DNA of 28,434 nucleotides, from positions 1 through 28,434 of the IMG/VR virus record IMGVR_UViG_3300029319_008964, one strand, 5' to 3'. Source of the stretch: a virus. This document shows, in pieces, positions 1 to 7,708 of this stretch (within the stretch, counting starts at the first letter, position 1; the number at the start of each line of letters is the position of its first letter). Position numbers and translations under genes: made by a program. The notes beneath the pieces were generated by a model, which was given only the letters and a program-made list of their open reading frames with translations, did not search any database and was not told the origin of the DNA.

Positions 1-904
1 CGAGGTTATTAAAGTTTAAGACCTCATCGTTGTAGATTAGCCTATATTCTTCAAGTTTTTCAAGCACATCAGTTTTATTGAACACAAGGTGTGTAACGCC
101 ATTGATAGCCAAAGATTTAATAAGATTATCAAGGTTTAGCCAGTTGCATTGTCTTGGTCTGCCGGTAGTTGCGCCATACTCTTCACCGACCTCTCGCATA
201 GTCTTGAACACGTCGTCATCGGGCTCAAAACTTTTGGTGCCGACATAAGTGTCATAGACCTTTGCCACACCCCACACGTGACGAATAGCTTGTGGTGGGA
301 TACCATTTAGCAAGGCAGATGCAGATGTGGTGTGGCTTGATGTAACGTAAGGATAATCTCCCCAATCAACATCCAACTCAAAACCTTGAGCGCCTTCACA
401 CAAGATTTGCACATCTCTTTGCGAATGAAAAACTTTATACAAATCAACAATGTACGGCTGCAACTCGGCAATATCTTTGGCTCTCAAGCCTGTGCGATTA
501 TATTTATCACGATAGGCTGGACCTGTGCCTCGTTTTGTAGTGCCAATCTTTGTATCTCGGCCATCCTCTTCTAAGTGCTCATCAGTGATGATATGACAGT
601 TAGCTGCAATCCTTACCAAGCTAGTGTCAATGCCAGCATCACTTAACTCCTGCATTTCTTGGAGAAAATGCTGTGGGTTAACCACACAGCCATTGCCAAG
701 AATACTTGTGACGTTGTGAAATACGCCAGCGGGAATATAGTGAGTAATAAACTTTTGCCCGTTGTGATAGATTGTATGGCCAGCATTGCCACCGCCATTA
801 AACCTAAGCACATAATCATAATCATAGTTTCTGCAAAGCTGGTGTGTAATCTTTCCCTTTGCCTCATCGCCATGTTGGAGACCAACAACTACATCAACAA
901 TCAT
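1..904 (-). CDS. purA: Adenylosuccinate synthetase (PurA/PurZ family), 3' end cut by the window
   Basis: The family joins aspartate to IMP with GTP hydrolysis, giving adenylosuccinate, the first step from IMP to AMP. 301 codons are visible from ATG at 904, with GGAAGGGG just upstream. The GTP loop HGDEAKGK (residues 11-18) keeps the catalytic Asp13; GGGNAGHT (37-44) keeps the catalytic His; IGTTKRGTGPAY (120-131), EGAQG (170-174), YPYVTSSHTT (184-193), the aspartate-loop TTGRPR (246-251) and the guanine-specific NKTD (276-279) follow in family order. The canonical second glycine of GDEGKGK is Ala15. Spacing fits the compact archaeal-type enzyme of about 340 residues rather than the 430-residue bacterial form, so roughly 40 residues lie outside. 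Phage PurZ, which makes the diaminopurine precursor from dGMP, is related, but described PurZ proteins replace the catalytic Asp kept here. PurA is favoured; a GTP-using PurZ0-like enzyme is not excluded. Confidence 0.9.
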   Translation of the reverse strand, partial: MIVDVVVGLQHGDEAKGKITHQLCRNYDYDYVLRFNGGGNAGHTIYHNGQKFITHYIPAGVFHNVTSILGNGCVVNPQHFLQEMQELSDAGIDTSLVRIAANCHIITDEHLEEDGRDTKIGTTKRGTGPAYRDKYNRTGLRAKDIAELQPYIVDLYKVFHSQRDVQILCEGAQGFELDVDWGDYPYVTSSHTTSASALLNGIPPQAIRHVWGVAKVYDTYVGTKSFEPDDDVFKTMREVGEEYGATTGRPRQCNWLNLDNLIKSLAINGVTHLVFNKTDVLEKLEEYRLIYNDEVLNFNNL

Positions 905-929
905 AACCCCTTCCTTGTGTGACAAATAA

Positions 930-957
930 ACAATAGCAACATGATTAGACGAGTAAA
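930..957 (-). promoter_or_regulatory. Possible sigma70-like promoter of purA
   Basis: The minus strand carries TTTACT (952-957), a 16-base spacer and TATTGT (930-935). The start codon of purA is 25 bases downstream. Each hexamer is an imperfect match, but the 16-base spacer recurs in four other candidate promoters in this window. Confidence 0.4.
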
Positions 958-960
958 AAA

Positions 961-3900
961 CTATTTGGATTCAAAAAATTCATTAAGCTGATTGTTTATT
1001 AAATTCATTAAGTTAGGCACTGATTCAAATAACCTACTTAACTCCTCAACAGTTTGGAGAGCGTTCCAGCGATTAAGCATTCTTTTGATTGCGCCTCGAT
1101 ACCCATTATAATGCTGGTCAGTTAGCTCTCCCCATTTTTTTGGATTGTCCATATTACGAATATCATTGCCTATGCGCTCTAGATCATCCAAGATATCCAG
1201 CCTGTCCTCAACATACTGCTCCATCATTGTGTCTTTAAAGGCCTTAAAAACCCCTGTTCGATACTGAAGGCGTGTGCCGAGGGCTCTGATAGACCACTTC
1301 GATGGCTTGACCTTGCCTGTTCTCGGAGGTGGGCTAGATGAAGTGCTGCCAAACCAAGCTGTAACAGACTGTAATCTTTCAGGATTTATACGAAGATTAT
1401 CTATTTTGCTTAGATCATCGCGATAGAGTTTGACCAATGCATCTATTTCATCATCAATTTTATTGCCTAAGTCAGATATTTCTTGGAATAAGGCCTTGAT
1501 TTTTAAGCCTTTATCGGCGTGTGTCTGCTCTTGCTTTGGTGATAGCGTCTGCAAAACTCCAGCGATCTCCTCAGTGAGTAAAGAAATATCTGAATCAAGC
1601 ATCTTTATAAAGTTGATTGATGCTTTAAAAAGCTCTTCAGTCCTCTCAAAAGATAAGTCATAATGCGGCTCATCATCTAGCGTAAATCTAACGACGGCTA
1701 GTGTAGTTTTGATAGGAGTGCCAACCTTTGGAGTGTAGTCGCTTATTGTTTCTTTGCCGCGACCAGATGCTTTTTCATATTTAATATCCGCGAATCCGAG
1801 CGTAAAACCTGGAGTGATATAATCTTGGATGTCCTCAACTGTAATTTCTCTCTCTGATTCTTCTTGCTCACTTAGCGGCAGCTTAAGCTGCCTCTTCGCA
1901 GACATATGCGCCTGACCAAATAACTTTGCCATCCTGCGTATAATCTGAACAGTAAACTTTTTAGAGGAATAAACAGGTGTATAGCGATTCTGTAGTTTGT
2001 AAACGTCACCATATTTTGCATGGAGCAACTCCATGGTGGGCATACGTCCTGCTGGCACTTCAATATCTTCTTCCCCATCCTCAACATCAACCAACGCATC
2101 CATTTCCATTGGGTAGATTAATGTGTAGCCACCACCATTGTCTGACTGAAGAATAAACTTTTGGAAACTTTCTCTCTCCTCTTGTATATCTTTTTGTAGC
2201 ACATCACTAAAACCAGGCTTCGCGAAGCCGTAATGTTGCAGCACTGATATCATGCCCTGTCTATAAATTTGTTCTTTTTTTAAATCATCACTAATGTCAC
2301 TACAAAAACCCTCAAACTCATCGGCTGATCCACCCACTTCAATCCTTATGTTTAATTCTACAAAGCCAGCATAGTCCTCTTCCAATTCATAATCATATAC
2401 ATAACCAGACGTGTACATATCAATTTCATCAATAATTTCACGAGCTAAAGCCTCTGATGCATCAAAATCATCAGCCTCGGGGCCATTTAGTTGAACTCTT
2501 ACCGATAAAGTCGCACGGCCTGTGACGATTGGGTACATATCATACTGATCCTGCCAAGCATCGTAATATTCAGCTAATTCATTGGTGGCTAAATATGTCC
2601 ACTCTTCAAAATTTTGAGGATCCACAACCTCATAATGCATCTCTGTTAAAAATTGGTCCTCGTCTAAATTATATGCTGCGTCACGGGCTGCTCTCTCCAT
2701 CGAATCGACAACATCATTAATCTGATCTATGTAATACTCAATATTCTGACCTTGTATGAAATCGCGCTCCTGTGATTCATCATCGCCGTATCTTCCACCA
2801 GATGCATGCTCAAAGTCAGCGCCGCCGTGATCTGCAAAGAAACTTTTAAACATGCTTCTAGAGTTTGTATCCTGATATTCACCACCCATGTAGACAAAAT
2901 CACGTAGATAATCAGGGTCCATCTTCATAGGGTCAGGGTTCTCATCGGTCTCACGTTCAACATCGTGCACCAAAGCTTGAGACCATTTATCTTTCTGCGA
3001 CTCTAAAGCCCAGTCACGAATCTTCTCATAGAAACCTGCCATATCTTGACCATAGATTCTTTTCTCAGGTATGAGAAGCGAATATTTCTCTTCAGATGTA
3101 AACGTGCCAGTTTTGTCAAACCTACGCAGGCGCGTCCTACCAACAGGCTCAATGCCATCAACATCTCGATCCCTATCCTCAAAAATCTCGTTGTCATCTT
3201 CAATATCAACGTCATCAAGGTCTTGGGTCTCTACAATATATGCGATCGCACCTGCCGACTTTGCTTCTTTGATGGCACAATGGAAGTGCGAGTTACCCTC
3301 AGAGTGACAAGACTGTATGTTCCTGTGGTCTGACATTCTAAGCACGTCAACCGGATGCCTTGAGATAACAATTGAATAATCTACAAAAGCTTCTTCAGGG
3401 TTCTCGCGAAAGTATCTAGAGTTCTTATTCCAATACTCAACGTAGTTCTGCAGCATACTAGGATAAGGCGTAGCACGCGAAAAATGTTTTTGATAGTCTT
3501 CCTCGGCTTTCCGAAACGCTTTGGTGGCTTTAACAAAACCAGGGTCTTTCTCTAGCTCATCATCACGCATCACTGCCTGCTGACGATCAGGATTGCGTTC
3601 ATAAAAAGCGCGGCGCATACTGTAAAGATCGGCTTGCGTATTAGTCACTTTCATAGATAAGTCATATGCGCGCTGTAAAACTTTACCAATCTTCTGCTGC
3701 TTCATCCGCATAACCTTTTTGGTATTCGGGTCATTTGGATTGCCAGTGTAACTCTCAAACTCTTTTGAAGCTAGACCAGTCTTAAAGTCAACTTCATAGC
3801 CTTGGCTCTCAAGCCAACGCATAATTCTATATATTTCAGAGCTAGGATTTATGGCCTGTCCGAATGGAATAACAATTCTAGATTGATTACCAAACAAGTC

Positions 3901-4050
3901 ACCAAAAGGCAAGTGACTATAACCACCTTCATTGTCAAGGAAGTCCTCGACATGTTCGGCATACTCATAAGATATTTCGTTTAAGACATTCTCCATGAGA
4001 GATTTAACTTCATGGCCCTTACGACCATCTAAAAGTTTCTGTTTCTTCAT
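961..4050 (-). CDS. Large 1029-residue phage protein of unknown function, probably virion-associated
   Basis: No family is recognised with certainty. The N-terminal part contains LMENVLNEISYEYAEHVEDF, similar in style to the starts of other putative virion proteins here. At about residues 225-275 there is a compact segment, ISRHPVDVLRMSDHRN then QSCHSEGNSHFHCAIKEAK, rich in His and Cys, which looks like a conserved functional core. A very acidic region (about 280-300, many Asp and Glu) follows, then long charged segments and a helical C-terminus. There is no signal peptide and no clear membrane segment. The ATG at 4050 has no Shine-Dalgarno sequence; instead the 12-base motif ACTATTTAATAT ends one base before it. 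Size, N-terminus and motif suggest a late structural or injected protein; this is inference. Confidence 0.8.
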   Translation of the reverse strand: MKKQKLLDGRKGHEVKSLMENVLNEISYEYAEHVEDFLDNEGGYSHLPFGDLFGNQSRIVIPFGQAINPSSEIYRIMRWLESQGYEVDFKTGLASKEFESYTGNPNDPNTKKVMRMKQQKIGKVLQRAYDLSMKVTNTQADLYSMRRAFYERNPDRQQAVMRDDELEKDPGFVKATKAFRKAEEDYQKHFSRATPYPSMLQNYVEYWNKNSRYFRENPEEAFVDYSIVISRHPVDVLRMSDHRNIQSCHSEGNSHFHCAIKEAKSAGAIAYIVETQDLDDVDIEDDNEIFEDRDRDVDGIEPVGRTRLRRFDKTGTFTSEEKYSLLIPEKRIYGQDMAGFYEKIRDWALESQKDKWSQALVHDVERETDENPDPMKMDPDYLRDFVYMGGEYQDTNSRSMFKSFFADHGGADFEHASGGRYGDDESQERDFIQGQNIEYYIDQINDVVDSMERAARDAAYNLDEDQFLTEMHYEVVDPQNFEEWTYLATNELAEYYDAWQDQYDMYPIVTGRATLSVRVQLNGPEADDFDASEALAREIIDEIDMYTSGYVYDYELEEDYAGFVELNIRIEVGGSADEFEGFCSDISDDLKKEQIYRQGMISVLQHYGFAKPGFSDVLQKDIQEERESFQKFILQSDNGGGYTLIYPMEMDALVDVEDGEEDIEVPAGRMPTMELLHAKYGDVYKLQNRYTPVYSSKKFTVQIIRRMAKLFGQAHMSAKRQLKLPLSEQEESEREITVEDIQDYITPGFTLGFADIKYEKASGRGKETISDYTPKVGTPIKTTLAVVRFTLDDEPHYDLSFERTEELFKASINFIKMLDSDISLLTEEIAGVLQTLSPKQEQTHADKGLKIKALFQEISDLGNKIDDEIDALVKLYRDDLSKIDNLRINPERLQSVTAWFGSTSSSPPPRTGKVKPSKWSIRALGTRLQYRTGVFKAFKDTMMEQYVEDRLDILDDLERIGNDIRNMDNPKKWGELTDQHYNGYRGAIKRMLNRWNALQTVEELSRLFESVPNLMNLINNQLNEFFESK

Positions 4051-4051
4051 A

Positions 4052-4063
4052 ATATTAAATAGT
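4052..4063 (-). promoter_or_regulatory. Copy 1 of ACTATTTAATAT, candidate phage promoter
   Basis: ACTATTTAATAT on the minus strand ends one base before the ATG of the 1029-residue gene. Exact copies lie at 5851-5862 and 24322-24333, also directly before start codons that lack a Shine-Dalgarno sequence. The TATTTA core is five bases from the ATG, as expected for a -10 element whose transcript begins at the start codon. Here the motif falls outside any coding sequence. Confidence 0.45.
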
Positions 4064-4066
4064 TTA

Positions 4067-4246
4067 TTATTTTAATAGAACCAAAGAAGTTGGGCCGTGG
4101 GAGGACTGCACGCCCGTATTAAACCAATGCACAAGGTAAGTTATGTACATGTTGTGAGATTTTTTGTGCCTCATAGTTTTAACTTCTATAATTATACCTC
4201 GGGAGTCTGGGACAACTCTATCTTTTACTAGATCTCCTACTTCCAT
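4067..4246 (-). CDS. Small 59-residue protein, SH3-like fold suspected
   Basis: A 60-codon frame begins with ATG at 4246, three bases after the stop of the preceding gene. The protein starts MEVGDLVKDRVVPDSRGIII and ends in a segment with YLVHWFNTG and HGPTSLVLL. A GDLV start, a glycine turn, a hydrophobic strand and an aromatic strand are typical of small SH3-like beta barrels. Two other small proteins in the window, at 5647-5850 and 11253-11456, share this outline. It sits between the 100-residue protein and the 1029-residue protein. Its role is unknown. Coding is supported by tight spacing and by a family-like composition. Confidence 0.7.
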   Translation of the reverse strand: MEVGDLVKDRVVPDSRGIIIEVKTMRHKKSHNMYITYLVHWFNTGVQSSHGPTSLVLLK

Positions 4247-4249
4247 CAG

Positions 4250-4552
4250 TCAATCTGACACAATCTTCTCGATGACATCAAGTGTCTTCTCTAGTGCCTT
4301 AAGCGCCATGACATCTTTTATTGCTTCAGCCATATTTTCAGCGTTAGAATTATGTAATTTTATAAAGTCCTCTGTGCTCATACCAGACTTTGAGCTGTGA
4401 CTATTAAATTTTTCGCTGGTCACATGATCTTGTTGCTTTTGTTGATTCGACAGCTTTTTATCTTGCTGAATTTTATTTTCTTCTTGTCCCGCCTGCTGAG
4501 CGCGAGACGCAGGCTGAGCTTGATGGGTAGAATTTGTAGAGTTAACTTTCAT
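4250..4552 (-). CDS. Gln-rich 100-residue protein of unknown function
   Basis: The start chosen is ATG at 4552, preceded by TTGAGG at good spacing; the frame stays open to 4603 but that earlier ATG has no ribosome binding site. The N-terminal half is low-complexity, rich in Gln, Ser, Asn and Lys, and probably disordered. The C-terminal 40 residues (from STEDFIKLHNSNAENMAEAI to the end) are predicted helical with a heptad-like pattern. No signal peptide or membrane segment is seen. A candidate promoter element lies about 55 bases upstream. Its function is not recognisable; a small virion or scaffold-like component is possible. Confidence 0.65.
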   Translation of the reverse strand: MKVNSTNSTHQAQPASRAQQAGQEENKIQQDKKLSNQQKQQDHVTSEKFNSHSSKSGMSTEDFIKLHNSNAENMAEAIKDVMALKALEKTLDVIEKIVSD

Positions 4553-4606
4553 TTTTTCCTCAAGTTTATCTTTAATTTTGTATCCCGAAAGTGGTAAATA
4601 CATCTT

Positions 4607-4618
4607 ATAATAAATAGC
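4607..4618 (-). promoter_or_regulatory. Variant of the CTATTTA motif, candidate phage promoter
   Basis: The minus strand reads GCTATTTATTAT, matching ACTATTTAATAT at 10 of 12 positions. Unlike the three exact copies, it lies about 55 bases ahead of the chosen start (4552), in sequence not occupied by a confident gene. This gives a normal leader with a Shine-Dalgarno sequence and supports a promoter reading of the motif. Confidence 0.4.
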
Positions 4619-4630
4619 CTTGAGAATTAT

Positions 4631-4720
4631 TTAATAGCAACTCTCGTACAATAAAACCATAATAACAATTATGGCTAAGTCAAATATAAAGAAATATAAC
4701 GCTGGCTTAAAATCATCCAT
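4631..4720 (-). CDS. Possible 29-residue single-span membrane peptide
   Basis: A short frame starts with an ATG that overlaps the last codons of thyX by 8 bases. After MDDFKPA the product is almost wholly hydrophobic (LYFFIFDLAIIVIMVLLYE), followed by SCY, which would form one membrane span. GAGAG lies about 10 bases upstream as a weak ribosome binding site. The only support is the tight coupling to thyX and the membrane-like composition, so it could be a chance frame. Confidence 0.4.
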   Translation of the reverse strand: MDDFKPALYFFIFDLAIIVIMVLLYESCY

Positions 4721-5420
4721 TAGATTTACTCTCAATATAGCTTTCAATCGTTATAGGAAAATATCCCCTTGCAATTTCCAGACATGCATGAGCCACTCTT
4801 TGAATTTCCCATTGTGCGCCCTCGTGTGTTCTTAAATCAACAAACTTTAATAAATTCGATAAGTTAACTGTGCCATAATACTCTGTGTAAAGATTCTGTG
4901 GTAAAACTCCACGTGCTTGCTCGCGACAAACACCAGAACTAATTAGATTTTCATATAGACTTAGACTTTCCGAATGATGCTTGCAAACTAAATAAGAAAC
5001 AGATTGACCACCATGCACAGAGTTTTCATTAATTATGGGATTGATTAACTCTTCACTGTTAGAAGCTTGCCTATTGCTTTTGTGCTGGGTGCGAAATTGT
5101 TTAGGCTCATAAAATCTAAGATTTATATCAGTGTAGCGCCGGCTAATCTCGTTATAAGACCAAGTGCGGTGCCGATGATGTTGTGATCTAATAAAAAGCG
5201 GCACTGTAAATCTAAATGTTATTAAGTTGTGCTCTAGTGTAGAGGTATGGCGATGCTTGATTAGATAGCGGATTAATTTTTTATCCTTATCATCTAGCTC
5301 TTGTTTTTCAACGCCAAAGCTAACCCTAGCAGAGTTAACAACAGTAAGGTCTGAGCCCATATGTGAAACATAGTCGACACGGCCAATGCCATCGTCATAT
5401 AATTCAACAGTCTTAATCAT
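4713..5420 (-). CDS. thyX: Flavin-dependent thymidylate synthase ThyX
   Basis: ThyX methylates dUMP to dTMP using methylenetetrahydrofolate and FAD/NADPH, supplying thymidine for phage DNA. The signature RHRTWSYNEISRRY spans residues 83-96 and contains the full RHRx7S motif (R83, H84, R85, S93). An early HTSTLEHN segment (58-65) and a C-terminal REQARGVLPQNLYTEYY segment are also typical. The length of 235 residues is normal. The ATG at 5420 overlaps the stop of the preceding gene (ATGA). It fits with the dUTPase and class II RNR found in the same window, which would supply dUMP and dNTPs. Confidence 0.96.
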   Translation of the reverse strand: MIKTVELYDDGIGRVDYVSHMGSDLTVVNSARVSFGVEKQELDDKDKKLIRYLIKHRHTSTLEHNLITFRFTVPLFIRSQHHRHRTWSYNEISRRYTDINLRFYEPKQFRTQHKSNRQASNSEELINPIINENSVHGGQSVSYLVCKHHSESLSLYENLISSGVCREQARGVLPQNLYTEYYGTVNLSNLLKFVDLRTHEGAQWEIQRVAHACLEIARGYFPITIESYIESKSNG

Positions 5421-5650
5421 TTTTTCCTCTCAAGATAATACCTGCGATCAAAAGCTGCATATGAAGCCTTAAGGTAAGCAGCAACTTCCTCTTTAGAAGT
5501 GTCAAAGCCTTGTGCTTCCATGGCCTCTCTAATATCTCTAATGATATCAGATGGTGGTTTATAGCTTTTGTCCTGTTTTTTTAAAAGCTTTCTATAGCCT
5601 TTGACTCTTTCAGATTTATATTTTGAAAATAGGAGCTTATTGCCTTTCAT
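5417..5650 (-). CDS. Basic 77-residue protein of unknown function
   Basis: The protein is rich in Lys and Arg in its first 35 residues (KYKSERVKGYRKLLKKQDKS). A helical C-terminal half, with SDIIRDIREAMEAQGFDTSK followed by AAYLKASYAAFDRRYY, comes next. It overlaps both neighbours by 4 bases, so it is translationally coupled to thyX. The charge suggests nucleic-acid contact, but no motif is identified. Confidence 0.75.
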   Translation of the reverse strand: MKGNKLLFSKYKSERVKGYRKLLKKQDKSYKPPSDIIRDIREAMEAQGFDTSKEEVAAYLKASYAAFDRRYYLERKK

Positions 5651-5850
5651 TTTACCTCACTTATTATTTCTAAATCTTGCTCTATAAGACTAGTAATTTT
5701 GCCACTTAGCGCTGGAAATATAACTGTACAAACACCACATCTATAGTCAAGCACAATTCCCACTTCATTGAAGGGTATACCTATTACATCCTTAATCCCA
5801 TTGGTAAAATGAGAATGTACGTTAAGTATCACTAGGCTTCCAACCCTCAC
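5647..5850 (-). CDS. Small 67-residue protein with SH3-like outline
   Basis: The start is GTG at 5850, directly following the motif ACTATTTAATAT, with no Shine-Dalgarno sequence. The protein begins MRVGSLVILNVHSHF and contains NEVGIVLDYRCGVCTVIFP, the alternating strand-turn pattern of small SH3-like barrels, then a short helical tail. It overlaps the next gene by 4 bases. Its function is unknown. A similar outline is seen at 4067-4246 and 11253-11456. Confidence 0.65.
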   Translation of the reverse strand: MRVGSLVILNVHSHFTNGIKDVIGIPFNEVGIVLDYRCGVCTVIFPALSGKITSLIEQDLEIISEVK

Positions 5851-5862
5851 ATATTAAATAGT
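5851..5862 (-). promoter_or_regulatory. Copy 2 of ACTATTTAATAT, candidate phage promoter
   Basis: An exact copy on the minus strand ends at the base before the GTG of the 67-residue gene. Its ACT ATT TAA also encodes the last two residues and the stop of the preceding gene (5854-6063). It is thus either a promoter for a leaderless mRNA or a stop/start coupling element. Confidence 0.35.
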
Positions 5863-6063
5863 TTTTGAATAATTTTCTAACGTCGTCAGGCACTCCTCCG
5901 CCTCAGCCAAGACCTTTGTCCAGTGTGTGATCTCATCCAATAGCTTAGAGTGTTCTCCAATGCCTACTGAATCATTAAGGTATGTATCCAACACCGCTTT
6001 TGCCTCATCAGCCTTAGATTGGAAATGAGATAAAGCTGCCTTATAATATAAATTATCTTTCAT
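5854..6063 (-). CDS. Helical 69-residue phage protein of unknown function
   Basis: The protein begins MKDNLYYKAALSHFQSKADE and is almost entirely helical, with a loop NDSVGIGEHS and then a second long helix rich in Glu, Ala and Leu. This suggests a helical hairpin or small coiled coil. Similar short proteins are, from memory, common in large marine phages, with no known role. It overlaps the preceding DUF4385 gene by 11 bases and ends in KTI-stop inside the ACTATTTAATAT motif. Confidence 0.75.
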   Translation of the reverse strand: MKDNLYYKAALSHFQSKADEAKAVLDTYLNDSVGIGEHSKLLDEITHWTKVLAEAEECLTTLENYSKTI

Positions 6064-6520
6064 TTTGTATCTCCTTATGTAATTGTTTCATTCGTAAGTA
6101 TTCTTTATTTTCTCTGGCTTTTTTCCAAGCCTCTCGAAAAATAATCGCGGACACAGCTTTGTCACACACCATGGCATCAGGCTCCTGTGGAATAATTGAT
6201 CCATCTGAATCGTATTTTTTGCCATCGCGATGATTAGCGTATCTTCTTGCCCGTGTAAATCCCATATGTAAAAATTTCTTTGCCATATCAGCACCCACAA
6301 AATCTCCACACCTAATATAATCATGAAACATTTTAAGGATATGTGCGCTGGAAAACGTAGCCTCCTCTGGTGTTTTAAAACGCCAATGTGCACAAATTTC
6401 TGACTTGTAGGGCTCACATATAAGAACACCCTGCTGTCCTCTTCCAATGTTATAAAGATGAGGATTATCGCGGTAATTTACGTTAGGATTCCATTTTTCA
6501 AAATATTCTTCATCAATCAT
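6053..6520 (-). CDS. DUF4385 family protein
   Basis: The ATG at 6520 follows GAGG at six bases. An in-frame GTG at 6538 is rejected because it lies in the 3' end of tRNA-Arg. The 155-residue product contains QGVLICEPYKSEICAHWRFK, then DMAKKFLHMGFTRARRYANH, the conserved core of DUF4385, a family found in bacteria, phages and fungi without a known activity. A basic helical tail ends the protein. The many conserved Arg, His and Lys in the core suggest contact with nucleic acid or a phosphorylated ligand, but this is not established. It lies between tRNA-Arg and small phage proteins. Confidence 0.8.
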   Translation of the reverse strand: MIDEEYFEKWNPNVNYRDNPHLYNIGRGQQGVLICEPYKSEICAHWRFKTPEEATFSSAHILKMFHDYIRCGDFVGADMAKKFLHMGFTRARRYANHRDGKKYDSDGSIIPQEPDAMVCDKAVSAIIFREAWKKARENKEYLRMKQLHKEIQNER

Positions 6521-6532
6521 AAAAACCTCGTT

Positions 6533-6609
6533 TGGCACGCCCGACTGGATTCGAACCAGTGACCTACGGCTTAGAAGGCCGTTGCTCTATCCAGCTGAGC
6601 TACGGGCGC
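6533..6609 (-). tRNA. tRNA-Arg (UCU)
   Basis: A full cloverleaf can be drawn on the minus strand: acceptor GCGCCCG with CGGGCGT (one terminal G-T pair), D arm with AGCTCAGCTGGATAGAGC, anticodon loop CTTCTAA (anticodon TCT), T arm with GGTTCGAATCC, and an encoded CCA. It reads AGA and AGG codons. Confidence 0.95.
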
Positions 6610-6616
6610 ATAACAA

Positions 6617-6748
6617 TTATTTTACCATAAGGTAAACTGCAAGTGACACAAACCACCCTGATAAAATTAGTGTCAGCAGCATTGCATCTGCTGACCTCTC
6701 TGTTGATTTGTAATTAAAAGTTCTTTTATACCATCGTGCAAATTTCAT
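6617..6748 (-). CDS. Small 43-residue membrane protein
   Basis: ATG at 6748 overlaps the stop of uvdE (ATGA) and has GGAGG five bases upstream, within the last codons of uvdE. The product starts [20 protein letters not shown] and then has one hydrophobic span of about 20 residues ([20 protein letters not shown]). The basic N-terminus suggests it stays in the cytoplasm. Its function is unknown. The strong coupling and ribosome site make this a convincing gene despite its size. Confidence 0.75.
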   Translation of the reverse strand: MKFARWYKRTFNYKSTERSADAMLLTLILSGWFVSLAVYLMVK

Positions 6749-7689
6749 GCTGCCTCCATAAGCTCACGCATTTTGTAAAGCCCAATCTCTTTGTGCTTAC
6801 ACTCTAACATAACATCCAAGTCCAGATTGTAAAGGTTAATTGGTGTCCAGTAAGAATCTGAATGTGCGTTAGCTTTAATTTTTGGATTGTTGTGCTCAAC
6901 AGCACGCGACTGTGAGTAATGTACTACCGGTCGGATATCACCCCAGGTCATACATGCGGTGAGCAGAGCCTCCTCTTCATCTTGGCCTCCGTCACAAAAC
7001 TTGTGATGGTGATAATCAAATACGATTGGTATGCCAATCTCTTTGTACACGCCGTCATACAGCTCCTTTGTTGAGTACAGCGAAGCTTTGTCATCATTCT
7101 CCACAGTGAGTCGCGACTTAGCTGCTTCAGATAGACGGTGAAAATTACGATTGAAATTAGCGAGAGCCATGGGCTTGTCATTGTAGTGAGCACCAACATG
7201 AATGTTTAGTTTGTTGTAGGGTGTGCGTGACAAACCTAACATGTCAAATACTTCACCGTGAATATCTAGGTCACGAATAGTATTTGAAATGACCTCCTCA
7301 CGAGGTGAAGTTAGTTTGTTAAATGGTCCTGGGTGTGATGTGATGCGGTGGCCATGATCCTCAATGAAGTCACCAGCCTCCTGAAGTGCAGAGCAAATAT
7401 CAGCAAAATCAGGTAGATCTTTTATCTGATATTCAGAAGCCCAAGGAAACATATTTGATGAAATACGAAAAAAACGAATGCCTCTCGACTCATTCCATTG
7501 CAAAATTTTCAACAAATCCTGGCAGTTAGCTAGCGCTAGCTCAGAGGCATAAGGCAAGCCTTTGGCATCAAAAGTTTTGCGTATCATACTGCGATTGGTT
7601 GTAACCCTCTGTGTACCACGTGGCATGTCTCCCCACTCACGTGGGTAAGATAAGCTCATGTTGACACACGCGTATCCTAGATTATACAT
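6745..7689 (-). CDS. uvsE: UV damage endonuclease UvdE/UvsE
   Basis: This enzyme nicks DNA 5' to pyrimidine dimers and other lesions and starts alternative excision repair. The 314-residue length fits the family. It begins MYNLGYACVN, as family members do, and contains LRW-like repeats such as LLKILQWNESRGIRFFRISS, SHPGPFNKLTSP, LNIHVGAHYNDKP, TVENDD and VFDYHHHKFC, which carry the His, Glu and Asp metal ligands of the TIM-barrel active site. Near the C-terminus VVHYSQSR and HSDSYW match the family. The start has GAGGAGG upstream. It lies between tRNA-Ile2 and a coupled small membrane protein. Phage-borne DNA repair of this kind fits exposure to sunlight. Confidence 0.93.
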   Translation of the reverse strand: MYNLGYACVNMSLSYPREWGDMPRGTQRVTTNRSMIRKTFDAKGLPYASELALANCQDLLKILQWNESRGIRFFRISSNMFPWASEYQIKDLPDFADICSALQEAGDFIEDHGHRITSHPGPFNKLTSPREEVISNTIRDLDIHGEVFDMLGLSRTPYNKLNIHVGAHYNDKPMALANFNRNFHRLSEAAKSRLTVENDDKASLYSTKELYDGVYKEIGIPIVFDYHHHKFCDGGQDEEEALLTACMTWGDIRPVVHYSQSRAVEHNNPKIKANAHSDSYWTPINLYNLDLDVMLECKHKEIGLYKMRELMEAA

Positions 7690-7708
7690 AATTACCTCCT
7701 CTTATGTT

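Noticed and set aside
643-888. Hydrophobic frame of 81 codons on the minus strand inside purA
   Set aside because: Shadow of purA in another frame; purA motifs are continuous through this region.
1-904. Naming the first gene purZ (diaminopurine synthesis)
   Set aside because: The catalytic Asp replaced in described PurZ enzymes is kept here, and no DatZ or MazZ homologue is visible.
4553-4603. Earlier start for the Gln-rich 100-residue protein
   Set aside because: The ATG at 4603 has no ribosome site and sits on the candidate promoter, while ATG at 4552 has GAGG at proper distance.
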